Part shown: positions 15,501 through 23,400 of the stretch, piece after piece
Layout of the letters: every line of letters begins with the position of its first letter
Position numbering within the stretch: position 1 is the stretch's first letter
Assembly: GCA_017626145.1 (NCBI GenBank)
Contig: JAGAJK010000074.1
Span: 1 to 64,000 of the forward strand
Direction of reading: 5' to 3'
Origin: Clostridia bacterium
Lineage (GTDB): Bacteria > Bacillota > Clostridia > RGIG6154
DNA: 64,000 bases
Notes under the pieces: generated by a model
Told to the model about the DNA's origin: nothing
Seen by the model: only the letters and a program-made list of their open reading frames with translations
The model's database searches: none
Position numbers and translations under genes: made by a program

Positions 15501-17851
15501 GTAGGCTCAAGATAATCTACTTTTACAGTGTCACCACATTCAGTACAGGTCTTGGTTGTATAACCCAAAGTTGTACAAGAGGGTGCAGTGATTACGGACT
15601 CGTAATTGTGAGGAAGTTTATCTACATAATTTCCAATGTAACTTTCGCCACATTCACAAGTGAAAGTCGAATATCCCATTTCAGTACAGGTTGCCGGAGT
15701 TTTAACTTCCACATAAGAATGTTCTTTATTTTCTGTATATTCTCCTATGTAAGAAGCTCCGCAGTCGGGACACTCAAAAACAGAATATCCGTGTTCTTCA
15801 CAAGTAGGTTCAATAACCTTTTTGTTGTAATTATGCTCTAATTTATCAGTATAGTCACCGATGTAAGAATCACCGCAAGAACAGGTGTATTTTGTATGAC
15901 CGAACTCTGAGCAAGTCGGATTTTTTACTTCTGTAGTATAGTCGTGAGGAAGTTTGTCAATGAAATTTCCAATGTATTCTGCATCACAGTTTTTACACGA
16001 AAATTCAGTATGACCCATTCCTGTGCAAGTGGGAGCAACAATTTTTTCTGCAAAATCGTGGTCGATTTTATCAACGAAATCTGTTGTATATGTATCTCCG
16101 CAATCGCAAATATATGTTGAAAATCCCATTGCCGTACAAGTTGGCTCTGTGATTTCTACAGTATGATTATGTCCGAGAGGAAGAACTAAAACCGTTTCAC
16201 AAACTGTACAAATTTGCGGCTCGGTGCAAGTTGCTTCAGCGCCCGGTGTGTGACCTGTAGCACTGTCGGAAATAATCATTTTTTCATCGCAGTTTTTACA
16301 TAAATGTTCTATAACACCTTCAGATGTACAGGTAGAAGATGTAACGGAAGTTCCTTCATCCCAATCGTGACCTAATGGGTCTGTATGATTTGAAACATAA
16401 CTGCTTCCGCACATTGTACAGGTGCTTGTGGTATAACCACCGTCAACACAAGTCGGCTCCTTCGTCACATGCTCGTAAGAGTGAGAGATTAAAGGAGTCA
16501 TATCAGTGATGTAATTGTCACCGCAAACCGAACAGATATGTTCTGTAAATCCTACACTTCTGCAAGTAGCATTGTGTTTATGCGGTTCATATTTATGTTC
16601 ACCTTTTGCTGTGGTTGTCTGATGGAAGTCACCACAGTTTTTACATAAGGTAAGTTTCAACCCGCCCTGTTTGCAAGTTGCTTCTCTAATAATAACATCT
16701 TCATAATCGTGACCTACTGCCGGAGTATAATTCATCTTATGAAGTTCTCCGCAACCATCACACTGCCATCTTTCATAACCAAGGTTCTCACAAGACGGAG
16801 CAACCGTTTCTAAGTATCTGTAGTCGTGCTCGTGTGAAGGCGGAACTACAATAATGGTGTCACCGCCATTATCTTCATTTTCTTCAAGAAGCCAAACATA
16901 GCTCACACCGTTTTCAGTCATTTCTTCTCCGGCATATGAATATGTAATTTTATAATAAATCGGATAGTAACCTGCTTCGGTGTAGTTGGGGGCGCTTGTT
17001 CTGTTACAGTTTTCAGCAGTAGTTCCGTAACGGATAGATGTTCTAACACCACTTTCCGAAAGGTCACTTACTGTAACTGTGTGTGCATCACCGTCTTCAT
17101 TACCGTAATAGGATGAAATAACGGATTTTGCAGTCACATATTCACTTGACTCATAACCGCAATCAGAACATTTTTCTGTTGTATAAAAGCGGTTATTACT
17201 AAGCTGTGCATCAACACTTTCTGTAAAGTCGTGATATTCAAGGCCTGTTGTAGCTCGTGCCGTTGTACCTTTGCAGTACTGACAATACTTACCACGCTTC
17301 AAAGAAGTAATATGATAATCTTCATCGTATTGATTGTATGTTGTTGCATCAAAGTCGATAAAGAAGTTATAGTCACAGGCGTGAAGACTATATACATTAT
17401 TATTAAAGTCATACGCACCATAACCGTTTACCGAGTTGATTGTTCCACAGAGCTGACAGACACTTTTGGTATAGTGATGTCCGGTATAGTAAGCATCAAT
17501 TCCCGGAGAACCACTGTCGGTATTACCTGTACTTTCACCATCTATCTTCGTACCATCTGAATACTTCACATCACGGTTAAGTGCTGTTTCACCACTTCGG
17601 GTATATTCAGGTACACGGTAGGTTAAAACTGTCGTGTTTTTATCGCATACGCAACAATACTGAGTTTCGTATGTTGTGGTTGCATTTACATCAAGTTCGT
17701 TGGTTCTGCCGTTGGAGTTAAGCCAATTATCAGCAGGGTCAACGTATTCGTTGCTTTGTGCCGCAAATGTTGTCATCGGAACAACACTAATAAGCATCGC
17801 AACCGAAAGCAATAAAGAAATAACTGATTTTAAATTAGTTTTATGTTTCAT
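12524..17851 (-). CDS. Giant secreted cysteine-repeat / Ig-like-repeat protein with S-layer homology domains
   Basis: Surface protein of 1,775 residues, by far the largest cargo of the element. A signal peptide (SVISLLLSVAMLISVVPMTTFA) is followed by an N-terminal region with several CxxC pairs, then about 13 cysteine repeats (residues about 337-813), six to seven Ig-like or carboxypeptidase-regulatory-like modules of about 105 residues (about 820-1,455), a Gly/Ser linker and three C-terminal SLH domains (YIFGYPDSTFRPEGNMSRAE, IIKGYSDKTFRPDDFVSRAE, WLNGYADGTFRGDNNITRAE). SLH domains bind secondary cell-wall polymer, so the protein probably decorates the cell surface and may act as an adhesin or mating-aggregation factor (inference). 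AAGGAGG precedes the ATG by 11 bases. Confidence 0.88.
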   Translation of the reverse strand: MKHKTNLKSVISLLLSVAMLISVVPMTTFAAQSNEYVDPADNWLNSNGRTNELDVNATTTYETQYCCVCDKNTTVLTYRVPEYTRSGETALNRDVKYSDGTKIDGESTGNTDSGSPGIDAYYTGHHYTKSVCQLCGTINSVNGYGAYDFNNNVYSLHACDYNFFIDFDATTYNQYDEDYHITSLKRGKYCQYCKGTTARATTGLEYHDFTESVDAQLSNNRFYTTEKCSDCGYESSEYVTAKSVISSYYGNEDGDAHTVTVSDLSESGVRTSIRYGTTAENCNRTSAPNYTEAGYYPIYYKITYSYAGEEMTENGVSYVWLLEENEDNGGDTIIVVPPSHEHDYRYLETVAPSCENLGYERWQCDGCGELHKMNYTPAVGHDYEDVIIREATCKQGGLKLTLCKNCGDFHQTTTAKGEHKYEPHKHNATCRSVGFTEHICSVCGDNYITDMTPLISHSYEHVTKEPTCVDGGYTTSTCTMCGSSYVSNHTDPLGHDWDEGTSVTSSTCTSEGVIEHLCKNCDEKMIISDSATGHTPGAEATCTEPQICTVCETVLVLPLGHNHTVEITEPTCTAMGFSTYICDCGDTYTTDFVDKIDHDFAEKIVAPTCTGMGHTEFSCKNCDAEYIGNFIDKLPHDYTTEVKNPTCSEFGHTKYTCSCGDSYIGDYTDKLEHNYNKKVIEPTCEEHGYSVFECPDCGASYIGEYTENKEHSYVEVKTPATCTEMGYSTFTCECGESYIGNYVDKLPHNYESVITAPSCTTLGYTTKTCTECGDTVKVDYLEPTGHTPSEWIIDTPATITGGGSKHIECTVCGEKLQTADIAQLVDSDRTDEDGKAEIGAFSIILTDKNGVPVFNSEIIIDVNDMVTIKLPNGRLLDFADQTTITAFYTENQKPASGLNIFIEDLNGNNATGTTDANGQLKVPNNQSSTGDDNGTIGNEIEDKKNTYVVSVTDKYNVTILNCEIKIGESNNVVIDLPDGLILTKESPVIVTIKDHNGNPQKDVSVIVIADKDYIEKGVTDRYGKLTVPPVNSGYTDKDGKVHINGFNVIVEDETKKIENAYVTYNEDNTISVVLPTETLIDYNNRIRVTVLDKDGVAVKDMSVTVKDTSENECSGITDENGVMTVPPLSEDITDSEGKAVVNGNKITVEDENGVIPGAFIKYEDDKLSVELPEGKEITVDNRITVTVTDSEDNPIKDMNVVVKDKAGRTESNLTDKDGKAVVPPTTFDITDKNGYGELNEYSITVVDETKPLENVSLTLNEDGSITVLLPTESKIVHTNRITVTVVNKTEKKPVKDISVTVSEAPKAEDDTQAAEPKTANGKTDENGKVIVPPLSEDITDGDGNSDVTNKEEKPGEDTNGDGTEDKPGEVITTTYNVALADTKGNIPNALVKIEDGKVYITIPDTHTLTTSNQITATVTDGENKPVANVSVTMTDKTNTSKTGTTNSNGKVTLPVKTSSGGSSGGSSYSGGGGGGGSYSSTTITVVDKDNKNVSVSKSTSTTKATLTLPTGKKLTDDNYYTITVKSSGKVKADYEVVLKDRSGNEVKGKTDANGVVMLPGKKHTAYIFGYPDSTFRPEGNMSRAEAAAIFARLISEAKGEKISGTSTSFKDVSKNEWYINYISYLEKYEIIKGYSDKTFRPDDFVSRAEFIAMTVRYYDLFNDVSFTATTVKYTDVPSSYWAVKEIAYAKNTGWLNGYADGTFRGDNNITRAEVVAVVNRATGRSADIDYINKNFTKLNRFTDVNDSSKWYFADVNEAANEHIGITTSEGETWTK
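13480..15390 (-). repeat. Coding repeats: Ig-like / regulatory-domain modules
   Basis: Six to seven copies of a module built from TDKDGKAxV, xxITVxDE, a beta hairpin ending in LPxGxxI, then RITVTVTDxxxxPxKDMxVxVKD and TDxNGKxxVPP. The SED/SGY linker between copies is also repeated. These resemble carboxypeptidase-regulatory-like or SpaA-like beta-sandwich stalk domains that extend a surface protein from the wall. Confidence 0.75.
15410..16840 (-). repeat. Coding tandem repeats: about 13 cysteine-pair units
   Basis: Units of roughly 33-38 residues follow the pattern P-T-C-(5)-G-(4)-C-x-x-C-G-(8-12)-H-x-Y. Twelve keep the cysteines and the last (TPATITGGGSKHIECTVCG) has lost the first one. The spacing suggests small zinc-ribbon or disulfide-knuckle domains. 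Several units share near-identical wording (SYIGNYVDKLPHNY, EYIGNFIDKLPHDY), pointing to recent duplication. Confidence 0.85.
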
Positions 17852-17952
17852 TTAATATTTATCCTCCTTAAAAATTATTTGGTCTTTTGTTGATAGGAAC
17901 GAGGTTCTTATCTTAGGGTGGTCGTAACTTTTTATAAATAGATTTTCTCATA

Positions 17953-18828
17953 TCAGCCACCATACATATCGTGATTTACCTGTGTGGTATAATAACTATC
18001 CATCGTGGACGGAGCATTAAATAATACCGCAAGTAAATACTTTTTGATATTCCTTACGTCAGTTGTATTTTTCTTCATACAGTCAATGACATATTCGATA
18101 TGTCCTGCATCAAGTTTTAAGAACTTTGATTTAACCAATGCTGCCGGATATTCGTCACCTGCTATGGTTAAGTAATCTTTTGCTGTGCATACGGTTTCGG
18201 TAAGAAGGTCAACAATTTCATCGAGCATTGAAATGTCGTGTTTTAAGTTGATAGCCAAAATCTCATAGTCGATATTTTCTTTGATAATTTCTCTGTATGT
18301 TTCGACCTCATCTAATCCAATCTTTTCCTTATTATATTTAGGAATTGATTGGATAGGATTTGATGTATTTATAATTGATAAATTATTACTTGATTCTTTT
18401 TTATTTAAAGAATTAGTATTTAATTGTGTTGGATTATCCGATGCCGAATTTTCCGATGTCGGTTTTACCGTTATCGGATTTTCCAATATCGGTTTCTCCG
18501 TTGTTGGATTTTCCAATATCGGTGATGGAACTTCTTGGGGATATTCGTAAATAATGTACTCAGTTTTTGACATTCGACCATTAGAGTCACGAGTCTGTCT
18601 TCGAGTTATATATCCGAATTTTTCAAGCTCCCAAATTGCGGTTCGGATTGCATCAACTTTTTCACGATTTATCTTGGCAAGTCCCGCCAATGTATAATCC
18701 CAATTATCCGGTAGGGAAAGCATCTGAGAGAGAAGACCTTTCGACTTTAATGAAAGCTCACGATTTTTCAGATGGTGATTTGACATTACCGTATAATTTT
18801 GATTTTTCTCAACTCTGAATACGGCCAT
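17953..18828 (-). CDS. DUF6017 helix-turn-helix protein (replication-initiator-like)
   Basis: Regulator or replication-associated protein found at the head of many Tn1549-like elements. Residues 1-95 form a winged-helix replication-initiator-like domain (NYTVMSNHHLKNRELSLKSKG, then YTLAGLAKINREKVDAIRTA). Residues 95-150 are a low-complexity repeat linker, and the C-terminus is DUF6017 (AGDEYPAALVKSKFLKLDAGHIEYV and YLLAVLFNAPSTMDSYY). Whether it starts replication of the excised circle or controls transcription is not established. AAGGAG precedes the ATG. About 100 bases separate it from the large surface protein. Confidence 0.87.
   Translation of the reverse strand: MAVFRVEKNQNYTVMSNHHLKNRELSLKSKGLLSQMLSLPDNWDYTLAGLAKINREKVDAIRTAIWELEKFGYITRRQTRDSNGRMSKTEYIIYEYPQEVPSPILENPTTEKPILENPITVKPTSENSASDNPTQLNTNSLNKKESSNNLSIINTSNPIQSIPKYNKEKIGLDEVETYREIIKENIDYEILAINLKHDISMLDEIVDLLTETVCTAKDYLTIAGDEYPAALVKSKFLKLDAGHIEYVIDCMKKNTTDVRNIKKYLLAVLFNAPSTMDSYYTTQVNHDMYGG
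18476..18523. repeat. 30-bp-period repeat inside the DUF6017 gene linker
   Basis: The 18-base string GGATTTTCCAATATCGGT occurs at 18476-18493 and again at 18506-18523, within a run encoding ten-residue units of the type PILENPTTEK. Such Asn-Pro-Thr-Glu linkers probably change length by slippage between element copies. Confidence 0.75.
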
Positions 18829-18860
18829 TGCATCAACTCCTTCCGTTTAAAAATTTATAT

Positions 18861-18892
18861 AAAAAAAGACACTAACTTTTTTTGTCAGTGTC
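18861..18892 (-). terminator. Intrinsic terminator after the zinc-ribbon gene
   Basis: Read on the minus strand: GACACTGAC, an A7 loop, GTTAGTGTC (one mismatch), then T7. The stop codon of the zinc-ribbon gene lies inside the descending arm, so translation to the end would disturb the hairpin. It separates that gene from the DUF6017 gene. Confidence 0.8.
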
Positions 18893-19042
18893 AGGTTGGG
18901 ATTTATTTATTTTTTGATACATCTTGCAGCTCGTCCCATTATGGAAATGCAAGTAGGGACAGAAGGGGTTTCTTTCATCAAGAAGATAAGAGTCCTTTCC
19001 GGTCTTGCAAGTGGGACAGAGTTTTTCAGTTTCTACACTCAT
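18872..19042 (-). CDS. Small zinc-ribbon protein, 56 aa
   Basis: Begins MSVETEKLCPTCKTGKDSYL and contains CPTC followed by FCPYLHFHNGTSC, a Cys4-like zinc-binding pattern, then a basic tail. Similar very small zinc-finger proteins occur next to the replication region of Tn1549-like elements; function unknown. The ATG at 19042 is preferred over an upstream start at 19135 because the extension is AT-rich noise. AAGGAGAG lies about 12 bases upstream, longer than ideal. Confidence 0.7.
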   Translation of the reverse strand: MSVETEKLCPTCKTGKDSYLLDERNPFCPYLHFHNGTSCKMYQKINKSQPDTDKKS

Positions 19043-19185
19043 ATATAAAATCACTCTCCTTGAAAATTTTACTATACGAAAATTTGTGTTTTTGAAAAAA
19101 ATATAGTATAATAAAAGCCGGATTGAAAATGGCATAACGAAAAGAGTCGGTGCAACCCTCTTGTAAAGTTACTAAACTTTTATAT

Positions 19186-19220
19186 AAAAAAAGAACATTC
19201 AGTTGTTTAACCAAATGTTC
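19186..19220 (-). terminator. Strong intrinsic terminator, minus strand
   Basis: Arms 19193-19204 and 19209-19220 form a 12-bp stem on the minus-strand RNA, with two G-U pairs, an AAAC loop and a T7 tract. On the plus strand the two wobble positions become mismatches, so it is directional. It would end the spore-protein transcript before it enters the element. Confidence 0.8.
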
Positions 19221-19242
19221 TTGAAATATATTAAATTGTTTT

Positions 19243-19278
19243 ACCCATCAAGATACCCACCAAGATACCCACCAAGAT
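19243..19278. repeat. Three tandem 12-bp repeats (candidate integrase arm sites)
   Basis: ACCCATCAAGAT (19243-19254) is followed by two copies of ACCCACCAAGAT (19255-19266, 19267-19278), head to tail without spacers. They are non-coding and lie next to the presumed ICE end. Tandem direct repeats of this size near element ends are typical arm-binding sites for tyrosine recombinases; the assignment is inference. Confidence 0.55.
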
Positions 19279-19303
19279 ATTTCGTGGATTTATTGGGTTT
19301 TTG

Positions 19304-19558
19304 CTATAGTCCTGCAACCATCGAAAGGGTAATATGTGTGCAGTGTCCGTATGCGTTTCGGTTAATTCTTTGGAACTTCCATTGTTGTTCTGGCATCATC
19401 AGATTAACCATCTGACCGCCTACTGAACCTGCCTGCTTTGAAGTAAGGTCACCGTTATAACCCTGCTTTAAGTTTACGCCTACTTCAGAAGCAGCTTCCA
19501 TTTTGAATCTGTCAAGAGCTTCTCTTGCTTCAGGTACTACTACTTTACTTTTAGCCAT
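19304..19558 (-). CDS. Alpha/beta-type small acid-soluble spore protein with atypical C-terminus
   Basis: DNA-binding protein that saturates and protects the forespore chromosome. Residues 1-50 match the family closely: VPEAREALDRFKMEAASEVGV, the GPR-cleavage region, GYNGDLTSKQAGSVGGQMV. After that the usual MIEAAE-type ending is replaced by MMPEQQWKFQRINRNAYGHC and a further 11 residues ending in MVAGL, unlike any SASP tail I know. The gene abuts the presumed ICE end, so the tail may have been supplied by insertion of the element. The ATG at 19558 has AGGAG 11 bases upstream; an in-frame start at 19600 adds a non-family leader. Confidence 0.85.
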   Translation of the reverse strand: MAKSKVVVPEAREALDRFKMEAASEVGVNLKQGYNGDLTSKQAGSVGGQMVNLMMPEQQWKFQRINRNAYGHCTHITLSMVAGL

Positions 19559-19709
19559 TTTAAAAAACACTCCTTGTATATATTTAGTGACTAAGTACAA
19601 AAATATTTTAAGAAAAAATGTTTTTGCCCTGAATCACAATAATATTTTAAACATTCAAAAAGGTTATATACAGTTATGTTTTTCTTATTGCGACAAAATT
19701 TGTAAAAAT

Positions 19710-20351
19710 TCAGACGGATTGCATTTCAGCTGTTTCCTTATGGACAATTTCCATTTTGGTAACCGAAACCTCGTAGGCTGTTTTTTCAATATACTCTTCT
19801 TCTGTAACTCTTTTTTTATAGTTACGGCTTTGGATTCTTCCCCAGATTTTCATATTGGTTCCTACCTCAAGACCGCCTGTAAACTTTGCATTTCTTCCCC
19901 ACGTAATACAGGGAATATAATCGGATTTGCCGTACTGACGGTTAACAGCAATTAAAACATCACATATTTCTCTGCCAAATGGTGTTGTTCGGTATACAGG
20001 CTCCTTACAAATATATCCATTCAGGTATATAGAATTTGGTTCATCATTTATATCTTCGCATTGCTCAATGCTTTTTGCAAAAACAGTAAGTACAAGTTTA
20101 TTTCCTGTATCGGTATAATTATTGTATGAACGGAACTGACCTTCAATTCTGATATTTTCTCCAACACCTATGTTTAAAGTATCTGTAAGTCTTTCTGAAG
20201 CAGTTATTATAACCTCATCATAATTTTCGCTGAGGCGAGGAACTCTCAGAACAAATTTATTAAAAGTTTCAGAATAAATTTCATGACTATATTCAATTTC
20301 GCTTACAACAGTTCCTTTCAGCATAACCTCATTATTAAGTAAAATTTCCAT
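19710..20351 (-). CDS. Tandem-OB-fold single-stranded DNA-binding-like protein
   Basis: Two SSB/OB-fold units in one chain of 213 residues. The first (about 1-100) begins MLKGTVVSEIEYSHE; the second (about 108-185) is closer to classical SSB, with IYLNGYICKEPVYRTTPFGR, FGREICDVLIAVNRQYGKSDYIPCITWGRNA and a WGRIQSRNY ending. It lacks the acidic DDxIPF-type tail of housekeeping SSB, so it is probably a specialised paralogue rather than the replication SSB. GGGGG lies six bases before the ATG. A bidirectional terminator separates it from polC. Confidence 0.8.
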   Translation of the reverse strand: MEILLNNEVMLKGTVVSEIEYSHEIYSETFNKFVLRVPRLSENYDEVIITASERLTDTLNIGVGENIRIEGQFRSYNNYTDTGNKLVLTVFAKSIEQCEDINDEPNSIYLNGYICKEPVYRTTPFGREICDVLIAVNRQYGKSDYIPCITWGRNAKFTGGLEVGTNMKIWGRIQSRNYKKRVTEEEYIEKTAYEVSVTKMEIVHKETAEMQSV

Positions 20352-20412
20352 ATTTATCCCCCTGAATTATTTTATATTAATATGTTTATGCAAAAAATAT
20401 CCAAAATATACT

Positions 20413-20453
20413 AAAAAAGGCAAGGTAACTTTAAAATTACCTTGCTTTTTTTT
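20413..20453. terminator. Bidirectional intrinsic terminator at the polC end
   Basis: Perfect 9-bp stem GCAAGGTAA / TTACCTTGC (20420-20428, 20437-20445) flanked by A6 on the left and T8 on the right. On the minus strand it ends the polC transcript just after the stop codon at 20452; it also works for plus-strand transcripts. Confidence 0.9.
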
Positions 20454-23400
20454 AAAATGTAAAGAATTGAATCTGATCAGATTCCTCCATACCGTCAAGA
20501 CAGCCTTCCTGACGAAGAACCTCGAGTGCGGTTTTATTAATACCGCTTCTAAGTCTTAAATCCTCGATAGAGAGAAACTCACCGTTCTTTCTTGCCTCGG
20601 CTATAGCGATAGCAGCATTTTCACCAAGTCCTGCCATTGCATTAAGAGGTGGAAGAATGGAACCGTCCTTTTCAAGAAATACCTTCGCATCTGATTCATA
20701 TAAATCAACAGGAAGAAATTTATAACCACGTGTGTACATTTCATTAACAACCTCAAGAATAGTTAAAATACTCTGGTTAGTTGCTGAAAGCTTTTCATCA
20801 CTGTTTCTGAGCTTTCTTATTTCATCACGGGTTCTTTCTATACCTTTAGTCATAATAGTTGAATCGAAAAGATCAGCACGCACTGTAAAATAGGTCTGAT
20901 AAAAAGCTATCGGTTTATAGACTTTAAACCAGGCTATTCTGAATGCCATTGTAACGTAAGCAGCAGCATGAGCCTTAGGGAACATATAGCTGATTTTAAG
21001 ACACGAATCAATGTACCATTGAGGAACATTTGATTCCTCCATTTTAGGTATTAAATCCTTGTGCTGTTTGAATTTACCTTTTCTGGTGAATTCCATAATA
21101 TCAAAAGCATCCTTTGACTCCATACCCATATGCATTAAGTTAACCATAATATCGTCACGGGTACATATTACCTCTTTTAACGTTGCAGTTCCGGCTTTTA
21201 CAAGCTCCTGAGCATTTCCGAGCCATACATTAGTTCCGTGAGAAAGACCTGAAATACGTATCAGTTCACTGAAAGTGGAGGGCTGTGTGTCTATCAGCAT
21301 CTGACGCACGAATGTAGTACCAAATTCAGGAATTGCATAGGTTCCCACCACATCGATAAATGTCTCACCTTCCATATACTCCGGAAGATAATTCAGAGCT
21401 TCGTTTGAATGGAACAGACTCATAACCTTTTTATCATCAAGAGGGATTTTCTGAACATCAACACCAGTTATATCACCAAGCATTCTTAAGGATGTAGGAT
21501 CATCGTGTCCAAGTTCGTCAAGCTTTAAAAGTGTACCTTTCATTTTGCTGTAATCGAAATGCGTTGTTATAAAGTCTGCATCATCTTTGTCAGCAGGTCT
21601 GTGAATAGGACAAAAGTCGTAAATATCCATATCAGACGGAACAACTACCATACCGCCCGGATGCTGTCCTGTAGTTTTTTTAACACCTGCACACCCAAGA
21701 GTTAATCTGTTTTTTTCTGCATTTGTTGCAACAATTTCTCTTTCCTGAAGATATTTTACTACATATCCATATGCTGTTTTATCAGCAAGTGTAGAAATTG
21801 TTCCGGCTTTAAATACAAAACCCTCACCAAAAAGCTCTTCTGTGTACTTATGAATTTTTGACTGATATTCACCTGAAAAATTAAGGTCGATATCAGGGTC
21901 CTTTTCACCATGGAAGCCGAGGAAGGTTTCAAACGGTATATCGTGACCGTCCTTATACAGAGGTGTTCCGCATTCGGGACATAATTTGTCCGGCAAGTCA
22001 ATTCCGCAGGCAATTTCACCATTACGGAAAAATTCATTATACTTGCATTTTGGACAAACGTAGTGAGGACACAATGAATTAACCTCAGTAATTTTCATAA
22101 GAAATGCAACAAAGGATGAACCTACCGAGCCTCGTGAGCCTACAAGATAACCGTCTGCTACAGATTTCCAAACCAGCTTCTGAGCAATAACATACATAAC
22201 AGAAAAACCGTTATTTATGATAGAATTCAATTCCTTTTCAATTCTGTCAATAACGAACTGAGGCATTCTGTCTCCGTAAATTTCGTGAGCCGTATTATAT
22301 GTTATATTTCTTACATCATCTTCAGCTCCTTCAATACGTGGAGCATACTGCTTTTTAGGAATTGGTTGAAGATCAGCTTCAATCATATCGGCGATAAGAT
22401 TTGTATTTGTTACAACTGCATTATATGCGGTTTCCTCATCTAAATAATCGAATTCCTTAAGCATTTGTGTTGTGCTTCTGAAATAAAGTGGTGCTTGTCT
22501 GTCGGCATCGTCATATCCTTGGCCTGCCTGAATTATCGCCCTGTAAATTTTATCTTCAGGGTCAAGAAAATGTGCATCACAGGTTGCAACATAAAGCTTG
22601 TCCTGTTCCTTTGCAAGATCTACAATCATCTTATTGAAGCCCTTGATTTCTTCCATAGAGCTTACAGTTCCGTTATCAATCATAAAACGGTTATTACCGA
22701 GGGGTTGAATTTCAAGATAGTCGTAGTATGATGCAATTTCCAAAAGCTTATCGTGACTTGCACCTGAAATAACAGCATTATAAAGCTCACCTGCTTCGCA
22801 GGCAGAGCCTACAATAAGTCCTTCACGATACATATCAAGAATTCTTTTCGGAACTCTTGGTCTTTTATAAAAATAATTAAGATGTGATTCGGAAATTATT
22901 TTATATAAATTCTTCATACCAGCCTGGTTTTTAACAAGAATTACTGCATGGTATGAATTAACTTTTTTGTAATCGTTCTTTGTATACTTTACATTAAAAT
23001 CAGAAAGCTTTGTATAGCCCTCATTTTTCATTTCCTCTGCAACCTTTATGAAAATCATACCGCAGGTGTTTGCATCGTCAGTTGCTCTGTGATGGGATCC
23101 CATATTAATATTAAGGTGCTTTGCGATGGTATCAAGCTTAAATTTCTTCAGACCGTCAAAAGCAAGCTTTGAAAGCTCAAGGGTATCTACATACACATTA
23201 TTAAGAGAATAACCAAGCTTTTCGCATTCATACTGAACAAAATTATAGTCAAAATTCGCATTATGGGCAATTAAAGGAGCATCCCCTATGAACTTAAGAA
23301 AATCAAGCATAACTTCAGCAATTTTACGTTTGCCCACCAACATATCGTTAGTAATACCCGTAAGATTTGTAGTTGTTTCTCCTATTGCTTTTCCCGGGTC

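Larger units (their letters stand above)
1..19300 (-). mobile_element. Integrative and conjugative element (Tn1549/CD1107-CD1115 type), one arm
   Basis: A continuous minus-strand block carries PcfB, VirD4, Maff2, VirB6-like, PrgI, VirB4, C5-methyltransferase, NlpC/P60, DUF4315, DUF4366 and topoisomerase III in the order typical of Tn1549-like elements of Clostridia. This set makes up the type IV secretion system and its DNA-processing accessories. No relaxase, integrase or resistance gene is visible, so the rest must lie beyond position 1. The right edge near 19.25-19.4 kb is inferred from three tandem 12-bp repeats, a strong terminator and the switch to chromosomal genes. The exact att site cannot be fixed without the other end. 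Confidence 0.88.

Noticed and set aside
15410-16840. CRISPR-like regular repeats
   Set aside because: The periodicity is in-frame protein repetition with divergent DNA, no identical repeats with unique spacers, and no cas genes.
17892-17912. 9-bp hairpin in the leader of the SLH gene
   Set aside because: Contains a mismatch on the transcribed strand, has no T-tract and does not cover the Shine-Dalgarno; could be chance in a 100-base spacer.
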